Assembly: GCA_020630145.1 (NCBI GenBank)
Contig: JAHDBX010000001.1
Span: 1 to 14,039, forward strand
From: Gammaproteobacteria bacterium
GTDB lineage: Bacteria; Pseudomonadota; Gammaproteobacteria; HTCC5015
DNA: 14,039 nucleotides
Reading direction: 5' to 3'
Positions 6,796 to 13,529 of the stretch are shown piece after piece. The notes beneath the pieces were generated by a model. It was given only the letters and a program-made list of their open reading frames with translations. It did not search any database and was not told where the DNA came from. A program made the translations under genes and the position numbers. Every line of letters begins with the position of its first letter. Within the stretch, counting starts at the first letter, position 1.

Positions 6796-7785
6796 ATGGT
6801 AGCGATTAATTTTACTTCCGAGCAGGAAGCTAATCAACAAGTTGAGCTTGAGCAAGGTGAAACAGTTCTGGATGGACTATTACGCGCTGGGCACGATATT
6901 CCATATGGATGTCGTGCCGGTGTTTGCCAGAGCTGCATCATGCAATGTAGTAGCAAGAATATGCCTAGTCAGGCGCAACAGGGTTTAAAGCCAGCACAAA
7001 AAGAGTTAGGTTATTTTTTAGCATGTAACTGTTTGCCCTCCGAAATAATGGATGTATCAACCGCGGTTTCTAAAAGTGAAAAAGTCAGTGCTAAAATATT
7101 GGAAAAAACGTATCTAAATAATAATGTGCTACGTTTGCGAATAGATAAGGTTTTTGATTATAAGCCGGGTCAATTTTGTACTTTATGGAAAAATAAAACC
7201 GTTTCACGTTGTTATTCATTAGCTAGCATTCCACAAAAAGAAAATTTTTTAGAGTTTCATATTAAAAAGCTAGATAAAGGCCAGTTTAGTAAATGGGCGC
7301 ATAATGATTTGCAAGTTGGTGATAGCATTGGTGTACAGGGGCCTCTGGGAGAGTGCTTTTATAGTTACACTGATATTAGCAAGCCACTTTTCTTAGCCGG
7401 TATTGGTACAGGTTTGTCGCCATTGTATGGTGTTTTACGCGATGCTTTAGAGCGAGGCCATAATGGTAATATTAACCTTGTTTTAGGCGCAAAAAATGCT
7501 GACGACTTTTATTTAGTGGATGACTTACTTGCATTAGAAAGGCGGTATATTCAGTTGAATGTACATTTTGTTGCGCAAACACTCCTTAAGTCTGATGATA
7601 ATAAGCATATTGTCGAAGCTGACATTTATGAGTATATACACCAGGTTGTTCCTGATTTTAAAAATCAGCGAGTATTTTTATGTGGAGCCGATAGCTTTGT
7701 GAAAAAAATGAAACGACGATGTTTTATGGCCGGTGCGAATATGCCTGATATTTCAGCTGATGCATTTTTAGCGTTTAACCAATAA
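6796..7785 (+). CDS. Ferredoxin-FAD-NAD(P)H reductase (2Fe-2S plus ferredoxin-NADP reductase-like)
   Basis: This 329-residue protein belongs to the oxygenase-reductase family. An N-terminal plant-type ferredoxin domain has C39-x4-C44-x2-C47 and C77 as 2Fe-2S ligands. The FAD-binding domain has RCYSLAS (the RxYS flavin motif), and the NAD(P)-binding domain has FLAGIGTGLSPLYG and the closing block VFLCGADSF. Similar reductases feed oxygenases (phenol, toluene, CDP-sugar types), but no oxygenase is present here. The gene starts six bases after the truncated haemoglobin stop, which points to the haemoglobin as its partner. The pair contains the parts of flavohaemoglobin (globin plus FAD/NAD reductase) with an added iron-sulphur domain. 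The ribosome binding site is weak (TAGG), so translational coupling is likely. The stop codon lies within a perfect palindrome. Confidence 0.9.
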   Translation: MVAINFTSEQEANQQVELEQGETVLDGLLRAGHDIPYGCRAGVCQSCIMQCSSKNMPSQAQQGLKPAQKELGYFLACNCLPSEIMDVSTAVSKSEKVSAKILEKTYLNNNVLRLRIDKVFDYKPGQFCTLWKNKTVSRCYSLASIPQKENFLEFHIKKLDKGQFSKWAHNDLQVGDSIGVQGPLGECFYSYTDISKPLFLAGIGTGLSPLYGVLRDALERGHNGNINLVLGAKNADDFYLVDDLLALERRYIQLNVHFVAQTLLKSDDNKHIVEADIYEYIHQVVPDFKNQRVFLCGADSFVKKMKRRCFMAGANMPDISADAFLAFNQ

Positions 7786-7802
7786 AATTTATTGGTTAAA
7801 CG
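7772..7802. terminator. Palindromic bidirectional terminator between convergent genes
   Basis: A perfect 31-bp palindrome (15-base arms around a central A) covers the last codons and stop of the reductase gene and ends 12 bp before the end of the convergent kinase gene. It can fold as a strong hairpin on either transcript. No long U-run follows on the plus side, so it may act as a 3'-end stabiliser as much as an intrinsic terminator. Confidence 0.65.
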
Positions 7803-7813
7803 TATATAATTTC

Positions 7814-9100
7814 TTATGGCAGGGTGATATGAATGTTTGTTCCTACCCCTATGCTGCTTTCTATCTCAAGTTTACCTTGATGTGCTTCTATAATTGCTTT
7901 GCACAAATATAAGCCTAAACCATAACCACCCGTTTGTCTTTGTCTAGCAGAGTCAACTCTATAGAATGGGTCAGTTAACTTAGCAATATTATCTTTAGCT
8001 ATACCTTCACCATCATCACTAATGCATAAGGTAATACCATCACTATTATGCAGTGCTTTAACCTTCACTTTTTCTTTTTTATAACGTAAAGCGTTGTCAA
8101 TTAAGTTCTTTAAAACCAACTTTATACGTTTAATGTCGGCAGATATTTTTATATCATTTTCTAGGGTTGATGTGATAATACCGTCTTTAGAAAAGTGTTC
8201 GTCTATAACATTCTTAATTAAAGTGTTTATGCTAAATACCGTTTTATCTAGTGTTTGGTGGTGGGTGTTTAAGCGTTCTGTTTCAAGAATATCAGCAATC
8301 AATTTTTCCATTTCTACAATGTCACTTTTAAGCTGTTTCTTATAAACGCTATCGTCAAGCATTTCTAAAGCAACATTGCTGCGTGTTAGCGGGGTGCGCA
8401 GCTCGTGACTTACTGCCAGTAATAACTGTTGTTTGGCATCTAACATTTTTTGGATATCATCAGCCATATTATTGATATCTTTGCTTAATAAGCCCAGTTC
8501 ATCTTTACGTTGAATATTTATTTTATGGTCGAGTTCACCAGAGCCTATACGTTTAACGCTGTTTTGAATCGTTAATATAGGCGCGAATAACTTGCGCGTG
8601 GCAAAATATAAGAGCGCTAAAATAAGTAGCAAGAAAAATAAGGGTTTAAACGCTCTAAAACTTTTACGTTCGCTGATTAAGTCAGTTGTATTAAATAAGT
8701 AATAGATATCATTGGATTGCATAACCATAAAGTGTTGCTCATCATCAAATGCGCCACCATAGGAGATGCCATCTTTATATTTATGTAATTTAATTTCAAT
8801 TTCATCCAGGTCAATAATATTATTGCCTGATGACCAATACTGCTGGTTCTGAATAATACTGATTTCAATGCCTAGGTCTTTAGCGAGTTTTGACGCCCGT
8901 TCATAGTTAATAGGCATGCCAATATCGCTACGAATATATTCCAGGTATTTTGCTATATGTGCTTTGCCTGTTTGATCATATAAGTTTTCTAAAGTATGGC
9001 GGATACCACTACCCACTATTGCCATCAGTAATAGCGTAAATAAAAAGAATAAAATAACGAGTTTGGTTGATAAGCTATGCCAAGCAATTTTATATTTCAT
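7814..9100 (-). CDS. cpxA: CpxA-like sensor histidine kinase
   Basis: The 428-residue inner-membrane kinase has a first helix at about residues 13-33, a periplasmic sensor of about 120 residues, a second helix (FFLLLILALLYFA), a HAMP linker, and a dimerisation domain with phospho-accepting H232 in AVSHELRTPLTR. The ATP-binding domain has the N box (LKNLIDNALRY), G1 (DDGEGIA) and G2 (GGYGLGLYL). It would sense envelope conditions and phosphorylate the regulator encoded upstream. I chose the ATG at 9100: it comes one base after the regulator stop (TAG-C-ATG), with AAGG upstream as ribosome binding site. A longer frame to 9160 lies inside the regulator gene. The assignment to CpxA rests on motifs plus the CpxP-CpxR-CpxA gene order. 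Confidence 0.88.
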   Translation of the reverse strand: MKYKIAWHSLSTKLVILFFLFTLLLMAIVGSGIRHTLENLYDQTGKAHIAKYLEYIRSDIGMPINYERASKLAKDLGIEISIIQNQQYWSSGNNIIDLDEIEIKLHKYKDGISYGGAFDDEQHFMVMQSNDIYYLFNTTDLISERKSFRAFKPLFFLLLILALLYFATRKLFAPILTIQNSVKRIGSGELDHKINIQRKDELGLLSKDINNMADDIQKMLDAKQQLLLAVSHELRTPLTRSNVALEMLDDSVYKKQLKSDIVEMEKLIADILETERLNTHHQTLDKTVFSINTLIKNVIDEHFSKDGIITSTLENDIKISADIKRIKLVLKNLIDNALRYKKEKVKVKALHNSDGITLCISDDGEGIAKDNIAKLTDPFYRVDSARQRQTGGYGLGLYLCKAIIEAHQGKLEIESSIGVGTNIHITLP

Positions 9101-9101
9101 G

Positions 9102-9773
9102 CTAATTTGCCTTAGCCGTAAAGATATATCCTTTCCCACGGATAGTTTTAATAATATCAAGCGGTTTTAGTTTTTGGCGCAAACGGCTCACAAGTATATC
9201 GACTGAGCGTGAATAGATATCGGCATCTATACCTTTTATTTTATTTAAGATGTCATCGCGGCTAAAGGTTTTCTGTGGTGAACGTGCAAACATTTCCAGT
9301 AACTGATATTCCATACTGCTTAATGTGATTTCTGTATCTTGAATATAAGCTTGCATACTTTCTGTGTCGATAGATAGTTCAGCAAAGTTCATTTTCTTTT
9401 GTGTGGCGGTATTGTCACTCCGTTTTAAAATGCTTTGTATACGCGCCAGTAGTTCACGAGGTTCAAACGGTTTAGGCAAGTAGTCATCTGCTCCTAGTTC
9501 TAAGCCAACTATACGGTCCATGACTTCGCCACGAGCGGTTAGCATAATAATAGGTATATCACTGGTTTTGCGAATTTGTTTGCACACCTGGAAGCCATCT
9601 TGCTCAGGTAGCATGACATCGAGGATAACGAGTTGGTATTCGCCTGATTCGAGTAATTTTAAACCTTGACTAGGTCTGATAGCATTATCGCAAGATATTT
9701 CTACGCTGGTAAAAAAAGCTTGCAGCAGCTCGCCAAGTTTTTCGTCGTCATCAATTAAGAGTATTTTATGCAT
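9102..9773 (-). CDS. cpxR: CpxR-like OmpR-family response regulator
   Basis: This 223-residue transcription factor has a receiver domain with acidic residues D8-D10, phospho-acceptor D52 (ILDVMLPEQDG), T79 and K101 (LPKPFEP), then an OmpR/PhoB winged helix at about residues 130-223 ending in TIRGKGYIF. The stretch MLTARGEVMDRIVGLELGADDYLPKPF is close to CpxR of enterobacteria as I know it. It is one base from the kinase gene. The target is probably the tandem GTAAC array at 10354-10394, since CpxR recognises GTAAA-N5-GTAAA. Confidence 0.9.
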   Translation of the reverse strand: MHKILLIDDDEKLGELLQAFFTSVEISCDNAIRPSQGLKLLESGEYQLVILDVMLPEQDGFQVCKQIRKTSDIPIIMLTARGEVMDRIVGLELGADDYLPKPFEPRELLARIQSILKRSDNTATQKKMNFAELSIDTESMQAYIQDTEITLSSMEYQLLEMFARSPQKTFSRDDILNKIKGIDADIYSRSVDILVSRLRQKLKPLDIIKTIRGKGYIFTAKAN

Positions 9774-9789
9774 AATTTCTACTAGTAAA

Positions 9790-9810
9790 GGCGTAGAACT
9801 ATTCTACGCC
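9790..9810. other. Hairpin between the CpxP-like and CpxR-like genes
   Basis: Nine-base perfect arms GGCGTAGAA (9790-9798) and TTCTACGCC (9802-9810) flank a three-base loop. On the minus strand it lies in the 64-base gap after the CpxP-like gene and is followed by TTTACTAG, a poor U-run. It could partly end transcription, so that the periplasmic protein is made in larger amounts than the regulator and kinase. Confidence 0.6.
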
Positions 9811-9837
9811 TATATTCACTTTAATTTAATTATTAAA

Positions 9838-10296
9838 TTAGTCTAAATCATGGTGGTGTTCTCGTTTATGCTTGATATGTCTTTCGATTTTGTGGCGAAT
9901 TTTAGCTTGTTGCTCAACATTCAGGCTGTCGTAAAAGTCAGCAAGTGCGTTCACAACACTGGGCGCTTCAGCTTTAACGGCATCTGCCTTATTGTTTATG
10001 TGGTTTAGAATAGCTGTTCGGTCTAATGTATCTTCGCTTAAGATATCGCCTATATCTTTATGAATATCGCTACGAGATTCATGCATAGACTTGTGAGCCT
10101 GCAATATGCTGTCTTTGGCTATGTTGAGCATACTGACTTGAGCATCGTCTAAATCGAGTTTTTTGCTTACCTTTTTGATTATATGCTGAGCATGTTCTTC
10201 TGGGCTGCTGTGGTAGCGATTATACGCAAATACCGAGCCAGTAAAGGCAACAATGCTGGCGACTATAATAACGATAACTTTCTTTTTGTGTTTCAT
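9838..10296 (-). CDS. CpxP/Spy-like periplasmic stress protein
   Basis: The 152-residue protein starts with a basic and hydrophobic signal (KHKKK then a hydrophobic stretch to about residue 24, ending SVFA), so it is probably periplasmic. The mature part is helical and charged, with two degenerate LTxxQ-type motifs, LDDAQ (49-53) and LNVEQ (125-129), the hallmark of the Spy/CpxP family. The C-terminus is rich in His and basic residues (HIKHKREHHHDLD), which may bind metal ions. CpxP binds the sensor domain of CpxA and keeps it quiet, and Spy acts as a chaperone. The gene lies directly before the CpxR/CpxA-like pair, in the cpxP-R-A order on one strand. AGGAG precedes the ATG. Confidence 0.85.
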   Translation of the reverse strand: MKHKKKVIVIIVASIVAFTGSVFAYNRYHSSPEEHAQHIIKKVSKKLDLDDAQVSMLNIAKDSILQAHKSMHESRSDIHKDIGDILSEDTLDRTAILNHINNKADAVKAEAPSVVNALADFYDSLNVEQQAKIRHKIERHIKHKREHHHDLD

Positions 10297-10331
10297 ATAC
10301 TGCTCCTGTGATCATGTCTTTAAGAGCGTGT

Positions 10332-10360
10332 AGTATAGGAAAGGTCAGTACCCGTAACTT
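10332..10360 (-). promoter_or_regulatory. Candidate promoter of the cpxP-R-A-like operon
   Basis: On the minus strand a good -10 box TATACT lies at 10337-10332. The position 17 bp further upstream (10360-10355) reads AAGTTA, a poor -35 box, as expected for a promoter that needs an activator. The GTAAC boxes lie over and just upstream of it. The leader would be about 30 bases long. Confidence 0.55.
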
Positions 10361-10394
10361 TTCAGTTAGGTAACAGCGTGTAACACTTTGTAAC
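10354..10394. promoter_or_regulatory. Tandem GTAAC boxes, probable CpxR-like binding site
   Basis: GTAAC occurs at 10354, 10370, 10380 and 10390 (plus-strand reading). The last three are spaced exactly 10 bp, that is GTAAC-N5-GTAAC-N5-GTAAC, the geometry of the CpxR box with C in place of A. The array abuts the candidate -35 of the operon that encodes the regulator, which fits autoregulation. Confidence 0.7.
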
Positions 10395-10403
10395 AAGTGC
10401 TAA

Positions 10404-10760
10404 TTAACTGAAAAACTTAAAGAATACTTCGGGATTGTTTATTTTATAGATTTGCTGGCTGTAGTTGTCTTGGCGTTTAATGTAGCCTCTGCTGGAAATT
10501 AACCAATACTGTTTTTTATCATCGATACTTATTTCAATAGAACCTGTGTATAGCGGCAGTATTTTTACGTTTGTTATCTGTCTGTTATCAATAGTATGTT
10601 TAATACTGGAAACCGTCTGTGAGTTGCTAACAGTATTAATCAGCTTGCCTTCTTTGTTGTAAATATTAATCACTTCAGCTGTATGGGTACTTGTATTTTT
10701 ACAGGCTGTTAAATTAAATGAAAGTAAGGTTATGCTAAGGAGTAATAATGTTGTCTTCAT
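10404..10760 (-). CDS. Small lipoprotein of unknown function
   Basis: The 118-residue protein has a clean lipoprotein signal ending NLTAC (lipidated C20). After a Ser/Thr-rich linker, the remaining 90 residues look like a small beta-rich domain with no motif I recognise and no further Cys. The gene starts 11 bases after the protease stop on the same strand; the protease stop codon forms part of the AGGT used as its ribosome binding site, so the two are probably co-transcribed. Its 3' end is followed by the regulatory region of the CpxP-like gene, with no clear terminator. Confidence 0.7.
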   Translation of the reverse strand: MKTTLLLLSITLLSFNLTACKNTSTHTAEVINIYNKEGKLINTVSNSQTVSSIKHTIDNRQITNVKILPLYTGSIEISIDDKKQYWLISSRGYIKRQDNYSQQIYKINNPEVFFKFFS

Positions 10761-10771
10761 GTGTGGTTTAC

Positions 10772-12343
10772 CTACTTGCTTATGTTGAATCTTTTTCTGA
10801 AAAATAGGATGGATAATAAGGTGATAAAGGCAAGGCCGCTTTTGCCAACACCATCTGAAGATGTATTGTTAGTACTATTGTTACTGCTTGTGTTTGGGCT
10901 GATAGCACTATTACAACTTAAGGTATTAATGATAGGCGTGTTGCTGACTGCACTGGCGTCTATGCCATTTATACTGACGGCTAAAGTATTGTCTGGGTCT
11001 AGCCAGGTACTAAGTTTTTTACAGGCTGTACCATCGCCATTCCAATGTTTGGCAAAGCGTCCGTACCAATCGGGTAAGTCGTTGTCGACACTGCCTACAC
11101 AGGCTGCTAAGCCACTGGTAAGTGTGCCGACAATATGTTTGTTGCTATTCCATATGGCTGAGCCAGAAGAGCCCGGTTCTGTGGTGCCATCATTCCAGGC
11201 GCTTACTTTTAAATAGTTCGCATTATTATCAACGATCGAGCTGCCTGCATGGGTTATTGTTAACGGTTCGTCATCAAAGCTAATACGTTTTTCATTGCCG
11301 TTAGGGTGGTGAATACCGACGGCAGAGCTAGGTGCTATGTCACTATTGTCCCAGCCAGCATAGTGCACATTTGCACTGGGGCTAGGTAGGTCGTCTAATT
11401 CAATTAATGTAAAGTCAGACTCTGACCAGCTTGCTTTAAATGTTGAGCCTGTTTGAAATTGGTTTAGTGAGCCATCAGGTGTGCCGCCGCATATGGAGGT
11501 TTGGTAGTTCCAATAAACAACAACAGAGGCGTCGGTTGTTGAGGTGACGCCGCAGTGGTCGGCTGTTAAAAAATAGGGCGTGCCATCTTCATTGGTATTG
11601 TTGACCAATGTGCCTGAGCATAAATAAGCCCCTGATATACTATAGCGTGCAACCGAGCGTGCTTCATTTTGCCAAGCATCTCCAACAGGGCAAACAACAT
11701 CGTTATTGCATGAACCTGATTTATAGTCAGCAATATTTTTTGTACTTCGGTAGCCCTGGTTAATTTTATACAGGTTGAAATGCAAATTATTTTTCTCGGC
11801 TAATGGCACATTAATTTCAATGGTGATGTTGTCGCTTTCTAATACGGGACTCCATAGTTCTTGATGGTCTTTATTGTCGTCGTGAGTAAAGACAACGGCT
11901 TCTGATAAGTCTTCTGTGTAAATAAAGAGTTTGCTGCCTACCGGAAAAAATACATCCTTAAAACCAAGATTAAGAGAATGACTACCACTGGCCTTTATGT
12001 TTAATGTCCAAATAGCGGTACTATCTTCTATTGTCCATATGCCCATGTCTGTGTATGATTCTTGCGCTTCATAAGCAACAGCAAAGCGATAATTTTTAGC
12101 TTGCAAGGTGCTTTTTGTATCTTCGAGTATGAGCTTGTGCATGTCTAGTGGGGGGATGTCTAGCGTGTTTTTTTCGCTTGTTTGCTGCTTTGTTATATTT
12201 GCCGTAAAACTTGCGGGCTTATGTTGTTTTTGTAACTCGTGTAGGGGCAAAACCTGCTTGCCGTGCGCGCCGATGGGACAAAGTAGGTAAACAATAAAGC
12301 CAATTATTATGCATGTATTGCGTGTAGTTAAAGACATAGGCAT
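10772..12343 (-). CDS. Secreted trypsin-like (lysyl endopeptidase type) serine protease with GlyGly-CTERM-like tail
   Basis: The 523-residue protein has an N-terminal signal (hydrophobic stretch from about residue 10, cleavage probably near IGAHG), a pro-region of about 200 residues, and a chymotrypsin-fold catalytic domain. The triad is visible: H263 in LTADHCG, D310 in SESDFTL and S393 in EPGSSGSA. Cys pairs around SGAYLCSGTL and LAACVG fit disulphides seen in bacterial Lys-C/Arg-C-type proteases. A Ser/Asn/Thr-rich linker leads to a C-terminal Gly motif, hydrophobic helix and basic end (DGVGKSGLAF then FFRKRF), like the GlyGly-CTERM signal cut by rhombosortase. The frame extends to a TTG at 12397, but the ATG at 12343 (or 12337) gives a normal signal peptide. 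No strong ribosome binding site is visible. Confidence 0.85.
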   Translation of the reverse strand: MPMSLTTRNTCIIIGFIVYLLCPIGAHGKQVLPLHELQKQHKPASFTANITKQQTSEKNTLDIPPLDMHKLILEDTKSTLQAKNYRFAVAYEAQESYTDMGIWTIEDSTAIWTLNIKASGSHSLNLGFKDVFFPVGSKLFIYTEDLSEAVVFTHDDNKDHQELWSPVLESDNITIEINVPLAEKNNLHFNLYKINQGYRSTKNIADYKSGSCNNDVVCPVGDAWQNEARSVARYSISGAYLCSGTLVNNTNEDGTPYFLTADHCGVTSTTDASVVVYWNYQTSICGGTPDGSLNQFQTGSTFKASWSESDFTLIELDDLPSPSANVHYAGWDNSDIAPSSAVGIHHPNGNEKRISFDDEPLTITHAGSSIVDNNANYLKVSAWNDGTTEPGSSGSAIWNSNKHIVGTLTSGLAACVGSVDNDLPDWYGRFAKHWNGDGTACKKLSTWLDPDNTLAVSINGIDASAVSNTPIINTLSCNSAISPNTSSNNSTNNTSSDGVGKSGLAFITLLSILFFRKRFNISK

Positions 12344-12397
12344 AAAAGTAAACTCGATTGTTGTAATATGGTCCGTATAAGTAAAATAATGATTCAA

Positions 12398-12403
12398 TAT
12401 AAT
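12398..12403 (+). promoter_or_regulatory. Consensus -10 box upstream of the porin-like gene
   Basis: A perfect TATAAT lies at 12398-12403. No convincing -35 is found 16-18 bp upstream (GTATAA or a close variant). Transcription from it would begin near 12410, too close to the ATG at 12415 for a ribosome binding site, which favours a later start codon for the gene. Confidence 0.45.
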
Positions 12404-12444
12404 GTCGGTAATAAATGACGAAACTTTGGTATTCAGGCTGTGCT

Positions 12445-12468
12445 TACGGAGTTATTCCGTATTTTTTT
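12445..12468 (+). terminator. Terminator-like hairpin in the porin leader
   Basis: TACGGA (12445-12450) pairs with TCCGTA (12456-12461) around GTTAT, followed by seven T (12462-12468). The stem is short but the U-run is good, so it looks like a weak intrinsic terminator or attenuator just before the candidate start codons at 12472 and 12487. Confidence 0.5.
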
Positions 12469-12486
12469 CATATGTTTACGTTAGCT

Positions 12487-13425
12487 ATGAGTAAGTCTTG
12501 GGTTGGCTTGCTTATTGTTGCCTTGCTTAGTGCAACATCTATTGCTGAAGCAGGGTTTAATCTTAGTGGGCAGCTCTCTTCTCAGGCGCAAGATACGCGT
12601 TCTAAAGGTTTTGAGTTTTCGCAAAATGGTTTTGCAGAAAATTTCCTACGTCTTGATGCGTCAAAAAGAGTCGCTAAGCGTCGATGGGGTGTGCAGGTAG
12701 AGTATGGCTTTAATAATAAAGGTGTTGGTTCCCGTTCACGGGTACGCCGTAATAATGTGTATCTTGCGGGCCGGTTTGGCCGGGTTTCGATTGGTCTTGC
12801 TAATGATGTTGCTGATGGTTTTATAGACCGTGACTTAGCAGGTACGGCAGTGGTTACGGCTTTAAGTTCTAATTCGGCAGTTAGCGGAGTGGGTGTTGAT
12901 GGTTTTGATCCGGAAAATAGTCAGGCCCTGCGTTTTTATTCGCCGGCTATACTTGGCCTTGCTAAGTTTGCTGCGCAGTTAGGTGAAGATGAAAGCATTC
13001 AGCTTGGCCTAAAAGTTAGCACGCAGAATATGCGTTTTAATGCTTTTGTTGATAGCCGTGGCCTCAATATGCTTGAAGCACAGAATGCCGCTAGTATTGA
13101 TGAGCCTTATGCGCGACGTCGATCAGGTGTTTTGTTGGCTTATAAAATGGCCGCTTTTACAATAACAGCTGTAGCGTCGAAAGCATCGCAAGTATCTGTA
13201 TTGGGTGAACAGTTTAAGCCGAAGCATAGCGGGCTTAAGCTGGGTTATACGTATGGTAAGCATAGGTTTAGTGCTTCGCACGTAGCTCGAAATGATGATG
13301 CAGAGGCGACAGGGCTGCAATACTTATATAGATATGACAGGCAATTACAGTTATATATGGGGCAAAATAGCTTGGGTTCAGGTGGTGAAAAAGCCTTATT
13401 TTCTGGGCTTGTCATGAAATTTTAA
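12487..13425 (+). CDS. Porin-like outer-membrane beta-barrel protein
   Basis: From the ATG at 12487 the protein has 312 residues: a signal peptide (SWVGLLIVALLSATSIAEA, cut before GFNLSGQ), then alternating polar and hydrophobic strands typical of a general porin (Porin_4 type), e.g. GRFGRVSIGLANDVADGF, where porins carry the FGxxxxG-like strand and loop. The C-terminus ends LVMKF; the last Phe is the usual BAM recognition residue. The frame is open back to an ATG at 12415, with another at 12472, but the 24 extra residues are not signal-like and cover the terminator-like hairpin. No start has a strong ribosome binding site, so the choice is provisional. It would let small solutes pass the outer membrane. 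A LacI-type regulator follows 104 bases downstream. Confidence 0.75.
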   Translation: MSKSWVGLLIVALLSATSIAEAGFNLSGQLSSQAQDTRSKGFEFSQNGFAENFLRLDASKRVAKRRWGVQVEYGFNNKGVGSRSRVRRNNVYLAGRFGRVSIGLANDVADGFIDRDLAGTAVVTALSSNSAVSGVGVDGFDPENSQALRFYSPAILGLAKFAAQLGEDESIQLGLKVSTQNMRFNAFVDSRGLNMLEAQNAASIDEPYARRRSGVLLAYKMAAFTITAVASKASQVSVLGEQFKPKHSGLKLGYTYGKHRFSASHVARNDDAEATGLQYLYRYDRQLQLYMGQNSLGSGGEKALFSGLVMKF

Positions 13426-13467
13426 GCTTTTATTGCTCGCGAAAGACATTTTTTTGAAGCAAAATGA

Positions 13468-13496
13468 TTTACGTACCTCATTTCTTCTGCTACACT
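13468..13496 (+). promoter_or_regulatory. Candidate sigma-70 promoter of the LacI-family gene
   Basis: TTTACG (13468-13473) and TACACT (13491-13496) are separated by 17 bp. They match the -35 and -10 consensus at four and five of six positions. The leader would be about 27 bases. Confidence 0.4.
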
Positions 13497-13529
13497 CTTT
13501 TGACTGAAGTAAGAAAAGCCGTAAGTTTT

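Noticed and set aside
6796..7785. Reductase as part of an aromatic oxygenase
   Set aside because: The ferredoxin-FAD-NAD layout is shared with oxygenase reductases, but no oxygenase subunit is present and the closest neighbour is a truncated haemoglobin.
9101..9160. Upstream in-frame start for the histidine kinase
   Set aside because: It is inside the regulator gene, and the ATG at 9100 gives the usual one-base-spaced regulator/kinase pair with a normal first membrane helix.
10761..11216. Plus-strand open frame of 151 codons opposite the protease
   Set aside because: The minus frame has a full catalytic triad and a C-terminal sorting tail. The plus frame is Leu/Pro-rich without any motif.
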